Assembly (NCBI GenBank): GCA_038277395.1 | Contig: CM076193.1 | Coordinates: forward strand, 174,384,711 to 174,448,710 | Source of the DNA: Dryocosmus kuriphilus | Taxonomy: Eukaryota; Arthropoda; Insecta; Hymenoptera; Cynipidae | Direction: 5' to 3' | Length of the DNA: 64,000 bases | Made by a program: the position numbers and the translations under genes | Part shown: piece after piece, positions 10,819-20,932 of the stretch | Layout: every line of letters starts with the position of its first letter | Numbering within the stretch: the first letter of the stretch is position 1 | Notes under the pieces: generated by a model | What the model saw: only the letters and a program-made list of their open reading frames with translations | What the model was told of the DNA's origin: nothing | The model's database searches: none

Positions 10819-11396
10819 TAAAAGGTGAAGTTAACAGGCAAAATTGTAGATATTGGTCCGACACAAATCCTGATTGGATGTTGGAGAGTCACACACAATA
10901 TCCACAAAAGATTAATGTTTGGGCCGGTATCTTGAATGATACATTGATATGCCCTTTCTTCATCGATGGTAATCTCAATGCCCGTGCATATGAAGAGCTT
11001 CTCCGAAACCAAATAGTACCAAGAATAAAGGAGCTTACAGGCGATAATTTTCGAAATATTTATTTCCAGCAGGACGGAGCAGCGGCTCATTACGCTAGGG
11101 AGGTTCGAGCATATTTGGATACTCAGTTCCCTCAAAGGTGGATTGGAAGAAGGGGTGAAATCGAGTGGCCCGCTAGATCTCCTGATCCGACGCCTCTCGA
11201 CTATTTTCTTTGGGGTTATTTAAAGAGCAATGTATACTCAACGCAACCCCAAAGCTTAGACGAATTGCAGAATCGGATTCTGCAACAGGCTACTTTCATT
11301 GATAGGGATATGATTCGTAATGCTGTAACTCATTTTTACAATCGCATAGCTTTTTGTCAAGAAGCTCAAGGTTTTCAGTTCGAACGTCTTCACTGA
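10819..11396 (+). pseudogene. DD41D transposase copy b, C-terminal half
   Basis: Continues from 8987 as KGEVNRQNCRYWS, then YPQKINVWAGI, FFIDGNLNARAYEELL, YFQQDGAAAHYARE (second catalytic D), RWIGRRGEIEWPARSPD and PLDYFLWGYLKS (third D, 41 residues on). The end is FERLH at 11396. No stops or frameshifts are seen in this half. It is dead only because of the LTR insertion. Confidence 0.9.
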
Positions 11397-11398
11397 AG

Positions 11399-11525
11399 CG
11401 TGGGAGGCAAGGGGACTCACGATAATCAAGCACCCCGAAACGTGAGAGGCAAGGGGACTCACGCTAATCAAGCAACCCAAACGGAACAGAATTTACTACG
11501 TCCACGTCGTTGTTCCTGGGTAATG
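11399..11525 (+). repeat. 41-bp minisatellite (two units) plus tail
   Basis: Begins right after the transposase stop. Two units of GTGAGAGGCAAGGGGACTCA with CGCTAATCAAGCA, then the tail with CTACGTCCACGTCG and GGGTAATGCTAAACGT. Same position relative to the gene as in copy a. Confidence 0.9.
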
Positions 11526-11956
11526 CTAAACGTAAACGTAAACTGCTTGGAAAAAACCTTGAAAAAACCTTGAAGATCATCACCAAAATCAATACAGAGC
11601 TCACCAATGAATTTCTCGTTAGAATTTACTTCAGGAATTACGCTGACCTCTTGGAAAACTTTGTTAATTTCAAATAATCTCTAACTGACCTTGAACGTTA
11701 AAATTGACCTATGACTTAGATACGTACCTGAACGTAGAATTTTCCGCTCTATCGATTGCAGATGTAAAGAAGGGGGTTTCCATTTAAAAAACAAAGTTGA
11801 CCTTCAAGAAGCGATGCAGGTCAACTTCAAGGTCAAAATGAAGGTCACCATTGAATTCCTCGTTGAGATTTACTTCAGGAATGACCTTCACTTTTTTGAG
11901 AAATATTTTACCTGAGGAAATATCCAACCGTCCTGGGACTTTTTAGGCACCCAGTA

Positions 11957-12309
11957 TAATAGAGTATGCGACATCCAACAAAAAGCGGTGCAGTTTGTGA
12001 GTGAAAATAACTGTGATGACAGTGAAATATCTATAAGTGATCAAGATAATTCAATTTTAAGTGAAAATGAAGCGAAGTTCACAATTTTTGATAAAAAGTC
12101 AAAATACGAGGAATTATTAATAGAAAAGACAACTAAAAGGCGAGCCACAAAACCAAGTAACGAGAACTTAAGGCATGGCTTTGGTTTAGATCCAGGTAAA
12201 TGGGAAAATTGGATTGCCAAAGAAATTTACAAAGCAACAAAGTTATCTTGTGGCTTTAATTTTCAATGTCACTGGATATCAGAAAATGGAAGTTCTGGTA
12301 ACATTAAAG
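11957..12309 (+). pseudogene. Element X gene, 3' part of first exon
   Basis: After the TA at 11955-11956 the frame reads VCDIQQKAVQFVSENNCDDS, an acidic/Ser-rich stretch, KYEELLIEKTTKRRATKPS and GFGLDPGKWENWIAKEIY. At 12309 AAAG meets GTATGT, a good splice donor, after which the frame soon ends. No domain recognised and no downstream exon is visible before the right inverted end, so the rest of the gene seems deleted. Host capture cannot be excluded. Confidence 0.45.
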
Positions 12310-12904
12310 GTATGTCCCTAGTTTTATATAAAAAAAGGAAGGAATAATCTTCTTATTCATCGCTATATGCAAAGTGTAGGTAATCGCTGGCTTTATCTAA
12401 AAATTTCATTGTTTTATAGGAAATAGTTTACGAACTGGAAGACCTTAAAAAATCCTAAATATTTTCTGGAATCACCCGATGTTTTATTATTACGAATACT
12501 AGCTTCTTTCAAAAAGTAATTGTTGTAGTATTGTAACTTTGTGTCGGTGCAAGAGGAGCATTAAAAGTTTAAGCAGGATTAACTAATTAATACAGTAAAT
12601 GCCGAGATCCTAGTAAGGATTTTAATGACAGTGACCAGGTGTTCACAATTGACGCGACAATTTATGACGACATTCACCTGAAAAAAGGTATTGTTTCCTA
12701 GATTCTACTTTACGAGGGTTAAGATGATTTGTTCCTTTTATTTTCGAATACAACAGACAACTCTAATTTCCTTAAAATTTTAATTCACCAGAAATTTCTG
12801 CAAAACTGACCAACTCCATTATTGTTATTTTACAATAAAATTTTGTTGTTACCTTGAACATATTGCGGGAATCTGTTAAAGCATATATGCAAAAACTATG
12901 TTCG
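12310..12904. other. Interior of element X, nothing recognised
   Basis: Putative intron and internal sequence between the exon-like ORF and the right inverted end. No further exon, repeat or RNA gene seen. Confidence 0.5.
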
Positions 12905-13722
12905 CACGTGGCTTCAAGCTATTATCTTTAGATCACAGAAATGAATTGGCCTAGGTAAACTGGCGACTGGGTTTAGACAGTGGTATGTGTCAGGTATAGA
13001 GTGTCCATTGTTATTGAGAGTACGGAGGACAGATAGGATCATAAAGTTTAGGCCCGAATAGAGCACGAAGGTTTCCGCAATTAGTGCGAGGAAGCTTTTA
13101 TTGCACATATATTAATAATACAAGCGGAGATATTTAAAATGGAAAGTATTTAAATATTATGCCAAATATTGAGTGTCAGGGAAGCACCTTAAAGGAGTTC
13201 TCCTAGAAAACACCCACAAAAACACCCCTTTCAATTCTCTGATATTTGAACCATTTTTATTTAGTAGTTTCTAAAACGTATATTTTTTTGTTGAAAATAC
13301 TCAGCACATTTTTCGAAAAAAGCCCAAACTTTTTTTAATCAAAACAACAAAACATATCACAAGTTTCATTCTATCTCAACAAAGTTCGTGCCTAGTTTTG
13401 GTGTACTCCAGCTGATACGAAAGCAGGGAAATCAATAGTTTTTTCACAAAATATAAAATAAAAAAAATTGCTATAACGGTCCAAAATTAGCACTAAATAA
13501 GCCCTAAATTATGCAGTTTTAAAAAATGCAAATTTTTCCTTTTTTAACATATGTCATTGTGCCACCTTGACGTCAAGACAACAAAATCGCTTTTTTTCGA
13601 GAAAATTCAAAAGCACAAAATTTGCGATTGCGGTCCAAAATTAGCACTAAATAAGCCCTAAATTATGGCATGAAAAAAATTTGATCATGAGAAAGTGGTT
13701 GAGCCAGCTTGACACACGTCCT
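12905..13722. repeat. Right inverted end of element X
   Basis: Reverse complement of the left end with only small differences, including about 540 bp of single-copy sequence and 1.5 copies of the 155-bp unit. The outer edge falls where minus-strand Transib-like coding sequence (GEPQED) stops. Confidence 0.85.
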
Positions 13723-14190
13723 CTTGGGGCTCCCCTGATAGCCAGCCGAATGGTATGTCGAAGGAGCTGATGATCTCGCCACCATGAATGAGAATCTTAT
13801 GGACTGATGGTGGCATTGGATACCAGCTATGTAATGTCACACACAAAGCTCTGCAGTTTTTAAAAAAAATGTTTTGAATTTATCACAGTCCATCATCCTA
13901 CCACAAGTTAATACTTGCAAGATTGTATGAAAAACGACGATCAATCTTTCATCTAACCCTGTGTGTTTTGCCACACCCTAAGCTTGGGCGAAGAAAGAGC
14001 GAGCGACATTAGTTGGTTGCTTCTGAACCTTGTTTCACAACATCGACTAAAATTCATAATTTAGATTTCAGTATATCTTGAATGTGTTTCTTCTTCAATT
14101 TTTAAAATTCTTTTTGTTCCATCGTTCTAGCTGCACCTTTCTTAAAATCAAGATTTTAAGCTATATTAAGTAGAAACTTCATGAAGCGTA
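13722..14190 (-). pseudogene. Transib/RAG1-like transposase, middle piece
   Basis: Shifted minus-strand frames give TLRFMKFLL, HTGLDERLIVVFHTILQVL, CDKFKTFFLKTAEL and WYPMPPSVHKILIHGGEIIS, then FGWLSGEPQED at the border of element X. The WY.MP.SVHKILIHG block is a stretch I associate with the C-terminal catalytic region of Transib-type transposases. Several frameshifts and stops. Continues the N-terminal part ending at 17984; element Y sits between. Confidence 0.6.
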
Positions 14191-14195
14191 ACACA

Positions 14196-14740
14196 GCCCC
14201 AAAAAAAAAAAAATTTTCTGAAGCCCAAGCTAAACCACCATACCCATACGTTTTTGAGGTCGCTGAATCCGAATCCGGGGTCATTTTGACCTGATAAGGT
14301 CAGTATCAAGGTCAAGTCAAGATCGAGATGAGAAATAATGATCTAATCAGTGCGAATTGTTACTCTGAGACGTTTTCGGGGTCGCTGAATCTGAATACAG
14401 GGTCATTTTGACTCCATCAGGTGGGGATTAAGGTCATTCTAATGTCAACAATTAAGAAACCACTGAATTAAAGAAAACCTCTACTCGTATACGTTTTTTG
14501 GCCGCTTAATCCAAATATAGGGTTAATTTGACCTCATGAGGTCAGGATCAAGGTCACGTTACTGTCTCAAAGCGAGAAAAAATAATTTAATCTGAGGAAG
14601 CCACTCTTCTGAAACGTTTCTGGGATCGCTTAATCTGATTCTAGGATCATTTTCACCCCATTAGGTGAGGATCAGGGTCAAACGAAATTGTTTAATATGA
14701 TTTTTGTTAAAATTTCTACACCGCTACATTGAATTTCGGG
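14196..14740. repeat. Left inverted end of element Y
   Basis: About five sub-units of roughly 105 bp with GCTGAATC...GGGTCATTTTGAC and AAGGTCA blocks. Exact TCAAGGTCA occurs at 14306-14314 and 14548-14556. Confidence 0.85.
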
Positions 14741-14754
14741 AACTATCACTAGAT

Positions 14755-16595
14755 TCACTGTTTTTTGTGATATCTAACCCTTTTGTCCTCAAACGATCTA
14801 AGGAGCGGTTTCTTTTTACGCTTTGCTCCGTTCTTTTTACTTTCTCTCTTTAATGACGAGCAGTAATCAGCTATCATATTGACATCCCATCGACCTTGAT
14901 ATCTCATTTCCATTGTTTTTATGTCTTGATGGAACCTCTCCCCTTGCTCCTCACTAAAATCTCCTAGATTTTTTAGGAAGTAATCCTTATGTGAGTGCAA
15001 ATAGTGTAACTTTAGACTCATCAAACACCCTAGCCTCTTATAATTCGATATCATTTGAACCACTATTTCTTCGTAGTTTTCACTTTTATGGTTCCCAAGA
15101 AAATTCTCGACAACATCTTCAAAACTTATCCAGGTTGCTTTTTCCTTGTCATTCATTGTAGAAATGAAGTCACCATCTCTCATTAGTTTGCGTTTTTGTG
15201 GTCCATTGAAGATACCTTGAGTGATTTTTGCATCACTAAGATGAGGAAAGAGTTCTTTAAGTTTTTCGAAGCATTTTCCAGCTTTATCCAAAACTTTAAA
15301 AAATTGCTTCATTAAGCCGAGTTTTATGTGGAGAGGTGGAAGCAAAACCTTACTGCGATCAACCAGTGGTTCGTGTAACATGCTTGCAGAACCTGCTTGG
15401 AGAGAGGTTCTGTCCGTCCATGTTTTTTTAACATAGTGATTTGCGCGATCTCTACTGTCCCATAGACACAAAAAGTAAGGATGTTTCGTATATCCAGCTT
15501 GTTGTCCTAACAATATAGTTAAGATCTTAAAATCGCCGCAAATCAACCATTTGTGCTCCAAATATTTAATTGTCTCTATTATGAATTTCAATGCACTATA
15601 TTCTTCCTTTAGTACGGTTGAACGCGCTATTGTTATTGGAGCATATACATTAGTGTTATTGAGTAATACTACCTTCAGAGTTTGCTTATAGGAGTCTATG
15701 AATATTCTCCATTCGTCACCTTTATATATTCCCTATGCATTTCATTCATTAACCCTTCCACGTCATTGCAATATACTAATGAAGGTTCCTGTATCAACGT
15801 GAAATATTTTCTAAAGTTTTCTTCTCTGTTCCGGTAAAATGAGACTCTTGTGTCTTTAGATAGCCAGTTGTGTTGTTTCATGAATGAAGCTAAATATTCC
15901 GCTTTATCCTTAGGTAAACCTAAATCTCTCACAAGATCATTCATCTCTTCTTGATTTATAGTTTTGGGAGCCTTGTCTTGATCACTAGTTGCATAGTTTT
16001 GACTGCTTGTATTCTCTGTTTCATCGCTTGAAGATTCCTGTTCTTTAACGTCGTCCACATAGCAATCGTTTCGGATTGACATACTTTTAGTAGAATTGAT
16101 TGAAGTTTCCAGTTCATGGTCAATGTCATCATTTTTCTCTACTGGTCTTATCAAGTTTGGTGCGTCAGGATACTGAAGACGATGAATGTTTTTTCTGTTA
16201 ATTCCTGTTATATTTGTCATCCAAATATAACAGTCTTCTTCGCACAATGGTTTTCGCCTACATGCAGGTTTCACAAATTTCATTTCAGATTCTTTGTTGG
16301 AATCATATCTTGTCATCATCGTGTAACAAGCACTACATACTTCGTGTGGAGTCCACTTTTTATCTTGGTTAGCAAAATCAATCCCAAAACAATCCTTGTA
16401 AATTCTCTTGATATTATTTGATAATGGTCTCCGTTTAGCTGCAAAGTAATACTTGGCACATATGTAACAAAATGCATTAGGATTTTTATTGCAAGAATGT
16501 TCAGATGGAGAACTTCCCAGGTTTGTTTTTAACAAAGACTTTGAAGTCTTTTTATTAAAAACTGTTTTATGTTTGTGTTTTATTTTAGGTACCAT
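14755..16595 (-). pseudogene. Element Y protein: multicopy transposon gene of unknown class, one frameshift
   Basis: Starts at the ATG complementary to 16593-16595 (MVPKIKHKHKTVFNKK, basic). The N-terminal part has Cys pairs suggestive of zinc binding (FCYICAKYY, CKDCFGI-like region, VCSACYTMM), then WTPHEVC, CEEDCYIWMTNITG and YPDAPNLIRPV. A central acidic/Ser linker precedes LVRDLGLPKDKAEYLASF and VYCNDVEGLMNE. Near 15705 a single frameshift moves the reading to the second ORF: WRIFIDSYKQTLK, WLICGDFKILTILLGQQAGY, LPPLHIKLGLMKQFFK, FLGNHKSENYEEIV, GERFHQDIKTMEMRYQGRW. The restored length would be about 600 residues. I know this family as a multicopy protein of arthropod and cnidarian genomes but cannot name its superfamily or catalytic residues. 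The position inside matched inverted ends argues that it is the element's transposase. Confidence 0.7.
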
Positions 16596-17339
16596 GAAAA
16601 ATTACGAAGACCCACGCATTAGGGATCCTGGACCGATCCCAGGTGAGTCCGCCATCCTGGGGGTGATAATTCTCATACCTCCCCTGGTCTAGGTATGAGA
16701 GCTTTCTGACTTTGACGAGGACGATGTCAACTCGTCGTCAGACACGCTACGGCTTCATCCTCGCACCCTAATGCCCCCCTGCAAGGCAGCGCGCCACGCT
16801 GGCTTCGATACCACATTGGACTGGAAAGCGAATCATTCTACACATCTCCTTTAGAAGCAGTTGTCATCGTCCCAGTATCCCTCGCGGTAGCAGGATTTTG
16901 AATTTCTGCGGAAATATCGGACTGTCATTGCAGAAATTGAGTTATTTGCTCAGAAACTAAAGTTGAGCTTGTCAGTGACGCTACACTAAGTCCTTTGATC
17001 TTAACCAAAATGTTCGAGCATGTTGAAGATTACCCTCTAAGTGGTAAGCGTAAATGGAATTGCGCTCAAGAAACTGTTTAATGTTTTATCTCTAACGCCA
17101 ATGTGCGTACTCCAGAGGATCGTACTCGGAAACTTGATCCACACTTGTTAACCGTAGTTTAGGGGAGCATCGTTGGTCCATAAAATATCGTTTCTGTTGT
17201 CACAACTGCCCATGCAAACGAATAACGTCAACTCTGACCTGATAACGTCAAATACACCATTGCTTTGGAATCATAAGCAAAAAGGACAAAAGGGTTAGAT
17301 AACTAAAAAAAAACACTAAATCAAGTGATAACTTTCGAA
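16596..17339. other. 5' region of the element Y gene
   Basis: Non-coding by eye between the start codon and the right inverted end; presumably holds the promoter. A moderately GC-rich block lies at 16610-16800. No motif is secure. Confidence 0.4.
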
Positions 17340-17980
17340 ATTCAATGTAACGATTCAGAAATTGTGACCAAAATAATTTTAAACAATTTCTTTTGACACT
17401 GATCCTTACCTGATGTGGTGAAAATGACTCCAGAATCAGATTAAGCGACCTCAGAAACGTTTTAGAAGAGTGGATTTCTCAGATTCAATATTTTTTCTCT
17501 TTTTTAGAATGTATCATGACCCTGGAATTATCCCATATTTGGATTCAGCGGCCACGAAAACGTATAAGAGTAGAGGTTTTCTTTAATTCAGTGGTTTCTT
17601 AATTGTTGACATTAGAATGACCTTAATCCCCACCTGATGGAGTCAAAATGACACTGGATTCAGATTCAGCAACCCCAGAAGCGTCTTAGAGTAACAATTC
17701 ACACTGATTAGATCATTATTTCACATCTTCACCTTGACTTGACCTTGATACTGACCTTATCGGGTCAAAATGACCCCGGATTCGGATTCAGCGACCCTGA
17801 AAACATCTTAGAGTCGAGGTTTTCTCCGATATAACGGTTTTCTCTTGACTTTGAACTTGAATTGATCTTTACTCTGACCTGGTGGGTTCAAACTGACCCC
17901 GGATTCGGATTCAGCGACCTCAAAAACGTATGGGTATGGTGTTTTAGCTTGGGCTTCAGAAAATTTTTTTTTTGTGGGGC
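17340..17980. repeat. Right inverted end of element Y
   Basis: Inverted copy of the left end with one or two more sub-units. TGACCTTGA occurs at 17740-17748. Minus-strand ORFs running through it are by-products. Confidence 0.85.
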
Positions 17981-17983
17981 TAA

Positions 17984-19417
17984 TCAACTGTGTAACGTCG
18001 AAAAACTGAATTTGTGATAATTTTCGTTGCACTTGAGCTGTTTGACATGAGTCAAATTATTGATATATTTCCGGCCAAGTCGACAAATGTTGCAACAATT
18101 TGATGCTTTTTGTTCACACAGAACATTGCAAACTTTGCCATTTACCATTGTGCATTTCAAATCAAAGCGCAATTTGAAAATCGCATCGTTGACTTGAATT
18201 TTATAGAACTCAACTTTCTGAAGCAAGTTCATGAAGTGATTGCATTCCTTTAAAGTGAGCAAGCTGTTCTCTTTTAAAGATTCAAACTTCATCGTCCGAC
18301 AAAAGTGCACTGAATTAGGCGTCTCGTTATTCCAAATAACATTGTCGTCAGCTTTCAACTAAAGAGGAACAAACGATTACAAGGATATGGAAGAATCATC
18401 CACATTATTAATATTTGTCTTGCTTCTAAAGTCACCATTTTCATCATCATTTGATTCTTCCTCACCAGCATCAGAATCAGGCGAGTCATTATCGCTACTT
18501 TCATCAGCATTGTACGTGTTTTCGTTGTCTTTAAATTTAACATCAATCTTCATTGGGCAGGACCACTTCTGGCGCGTAGTTTGTGGTCCACTAGCGCCAT
18601 CCATGTCCCTTTTACCTGCGAGAACTATAGATTTTTTTAGAAAGTTCTTCCAGTTCATCTCTATTGAATTTTGAAAGGATTCTCTTAGCTGTGTACCCCA
18701 ATAATGATATAGAGTGTATCTCTGCTTTTGATTCAGATACATGAATGTGGTCAGATTCTGGATGGCAATCATTTTTAGCTTCTACGATCCTTTTATAGGA
18801 AGGAAACGATTTCTGACCACCAAACATTTCAGCATGCATTTTTAACTTACGTTATTTTCTTACTGTCAAATCTAAGTTCACGTACATTGCTAAAATGTTA
18901 CTGACATCAGTTTCCTCATTTGAATCCGTCACTTCAGATTCTGTAGCATTTTCGGACGGATTGTTCCTTATTCTCAAAGTTCTTCCCAAATCCTACTTCG
19001 AATGATTGGCAGCAAGTTCATTGATGCGTCTCTTCTTTGTCTTGTGTGTCCCACTTTGTAAGAGAAACGTGGACGACCCATTTTTATATCGTCGAGGTTT
19101 CTTACCTGAGGCAAGCCATTAGTTTGTGCATCAATCTCAAGATTATCACTAAGGTCCACCATGAAATCACTTTCCAAGAGCGCTGCGTACTTACTGATGA
19201 ACTGACTCCTATTCCGTGTCACACTTCGCCACTTTCGACAATATTGTTTAGAGAATGTGTCACGCAGCTTCATTTTTATTTGTAATAACTGTCCTTCAGA
19301 GAACTGGTTTGCACTTTTTATATTATCCATTATCGCATCGATCTTATTACTGTTTTTGTTCGAGTCACTATTACAAATCATTTTACATAAAGTTGAATTA
19401 TTAATTCTGTAATTCAT
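17984..19417 (-). pseudogene. Transib/RAG1-like transposase, N-terminal piece with first catalytic region
   Basis: First Met at 19417 (MNYRINNSTLCKMICN). Pieces in shifting frames: FSEGQLLQIKMKLRDTF, QVRNLDDIKMGRPRFSY; FPSYKRIVEAKNDCHPES, ESKAEIHSISLLGYTAKRIL; RDMDGASGPQTTRQKW, whose DG resembles the first catalytic Asp context of RAG1/Transib; an acidic Asp/Ser run (18410-18530); IWNNETPNSVHFCRTM; then LKCTMVNGKVCNVLCEQKAS and CNICRLG. The TM.DGKVCN/ C..C layout fits a Transib-type transposase with a small zinc site. At least three frame breaks. The frame is cut at 17984 by element Y (STLHS) and resumes at about 14190. Chapaev-type or another RAG-like lineage is an alternative. Confidence 0.6.
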
Positions 19418-19814
19418 CTTTCCTTCCACAAGTTTTAGCAAAAGGAATAGGAATAAGGAAAATATATTGTATATTCGGTTAGAAGAAATGATCAGTCGAC
19501 ATTTGGAGTACGAAACGTGATGGCGAAACAATTGAGTGCAGGTGGTCAGTCATCTGCTATCAATTGTTATGACAGTTTTGCGGCAAAAACAGTAAACGGT
19601 ACTTTTGTACACGATGCCCAACCCAGATGGAATCCGGAAGAAATTATCAGTTGAAATTCGGAGTACGAAACGTCATGAACAAACAATTGAGTGTAGGTGG
19701 CGAGCTTCGTGTACAAAACTACCGTCTATTGTTTTTGTCGCAAAACTGTAAAAACAGTTGAGAGTAGGTGATGCGCCATTTGCACTCAATTGTATTGTCA
19801 TGACGTTTTTTACC

Positions 19815-20037
19815 CCATGAGAAGAAAGCCTATTCCTGCAAAAGTAATCTAAATGTACATTCATTTATAAAAATTGGTTAAATAATTAATTTTCCTTATC
19901 CGTTGGCAAAGTATCATAGCAAACAGTCATTGGAAGTACATTCGCTAACAATAAATTTTTAGTGGGTTCCGCCAAAAAATTGGCCCTATTCGTGAAATAA
20001 TGTTAAGAATGTGAATTTGCTTATAAATACCTCAGCA
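19815..20037. repeat. Right end of the Transib-like element
   Basis: Inverted relative to 5290-5610, with GGATAAGGAAAATTAATT and GGCGGAACCCACTAAAAAT on the complement. It stops matching at about 20030, where the next element begins. The stretch 19418-19814 just inside has ACAATTGAGTGYAGGTGG twice (near 19527 and 19683), possibly promoter-proximal repeats. Confidence 0.7.
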
Positions 20038-20041
20038 TATG

Positions 20042-20680
20042 GTTTTAGGATTTTTCCTTGGCTATTCGACGGTGACCTCAGTTTGACCTTGTCCATGACC
20101 TTGAAGGACATATCGAGGTTAAATTCAATTTTTAAAATGGGAAGCCACATTTTCATTGCGGATTCGGAAAGAGCAGAAAATTGTACATTCAAGTGTGACT
20201 TCGACCACTTCCTGGACTGTGGCCTTCAGGTTCAATGCATGATCAAACTTCTTATTTCAAATGGGAATACGTATCAATTTCTTAATGAGAAGCCACACTT
20301 TTTATTGCGTATTTGGAAAGATCAGGAAATTTTACGTTCAAGTGTGACGTTGACCATGAGCTTCAAGGTCATTCCAAGGTCAAACTTGTTTTTTTTTCAA
20401 ATGGGAACCCCTATTTTTCATTGCGGATGTAGAAAGAGCAGGAAAATTTATCTTCAAGTTTAACCTTGACCATGACCTTCAAGGTGATTCTAAGATCACA
20501 ATTGTTTTTCAAGTGCGAATCCCCATTTTTTTTTGTGGATTTGGAAAGAGCAGGAAATTTTAACTTCGAGTGTAAATTTATCCATAATCATGCTCTTGAT
20601 CTTGAAACAAGCTTTCAAGGTCATTTTAAAAAGATTTTTTTAAGAGGTTTGAAAAATTCTAGACACTGTAGGGTACCTCC
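20042..20680. repeat. Left inverted end of copy c
   Basis: Five to six sub-units. Exact TCAAGGTCA/TGACCTTGA at 20096-20104, 20363-20371 and 20615-20623, plus many one-base variants. ORFs on the plus strand here are repeat artefacts. Confidence 0.88.
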
Positions 20681-20684
20681 TAGC

Positions 20685-20932
20685 GATCCCAGCCAGTTAA
20701 GGCAAGGCTAATGATCCCGGCCAGTTAAGACAAGGCTAACGATTCCGTTCGGTTAAGGTAAGGAGGTGGCCCGCCCAGCTGAGGCAAGGCCAACGATCCC
20801 AGTCAGATAGGGCAAGGAGATGGTCCGTCCTGTACAGAAAAGGCTAACGATACCAGTCGGTTAAGGCAAGGAGATTGTCTGTCCAGTTAAGACAAGGCTA
20901 ACCATCTCGGCCAGTTAAGGAAAGGCTTACAA
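20685..20932 (-). repeat. About 30-bp minisatellite downstream of the copy c transposase
   Basis: Units read CGATCCCGGCCAGTTAAGGC with AAGGCTAA. About eight degenerate units, with GTCCGTCC/GCCCGCCC variants. The position just 3' of the transposase stop matches copies a and b, but the unit sequence differs apart from GGCAAGG. Confidence 0.85.

Larger units (their letters stand above)
7860..11954 (+). mobile_element. DD41D (rosa-like) element, copy b, complete with TA duplication
   Basis: Long inverted ends of about 400 bp (7860-8280 and 11550-11954) start CCGGGTGTCTAAAAAGTCCC on the left and CTGGGTGCCTAAAAAGTCCC on the complement of the right end. TA flanks both sides (7858-7859, 11955-11956). 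Inside are the transposase gene, a minisatellite and a solo LTR. Without the LTR and its duplication the element is about 2.26 kb. It sits in the gene of element X. Confidence 0.92.
5930..13722. mobile_element. Element X: large DNA transposon with long inverted ends, family unknown
   Basis: 5930-7470 and 12905-13722 are inverted copies. Shared blocks include CTAAATTATG/CATAATTTAG, TCAGCTGGAGTACACCAAAA, ACACCCACAAAAACACCC and CAGTCGCCAGTTTACCTAGG. The interior (7471-12904) holds one split ORF on the plus strand and the DD41D insertion. It interrupts the Transib-like gene between its middle and C-terminal pieces. No target duplication could be fixed because the outer end lies in a tandem array. 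Confidence 0.7.
14196..17980. mobile_element. Element Y: transposon with 550-640-bp inverted ends and one gene
   Basis: Ends read GCCCCAAAAAA... and ...TTTTTGTGGGGC, followed inward by TTTTCTGAAGCCCAAGCT on both sides. The inverted ends (14196-14740 and 17340-17980) are built from about 105-bp sub-units each with GAATCCGAATCCGGGGTCAT-like and GGATCAAGGTCA-like parts. A single minus-strand gene fills the middle. It splits the Transib-like gene. No clean target duplication could be read, so superfamily is open. Confidence 0.8.
4986..20037 (-). mobile_element. Transib/RAG1-like transposon, split by two younger elements
   Basis: Three minus-strand pieces of one transposase (19417-17984, 14190-13722, about 5930-5773) line up in the right order and orientation. 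They are separated only by element Y (14196-17980) and element X (about 5930-13722). Outside the pieces, 4986-5640 and 19815-20037 are inverted copies of one another (shared GGAATAGGGCCAATTTTTT, GATACTTTGCCAACGGATAA and similar), as expected for the element's long inverted ends. Exact termini and target duplication are not visible; the right end appears clipped at the boundary with the next element. The family name rests on motifs recognised by eye. Confidence 0.6.
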
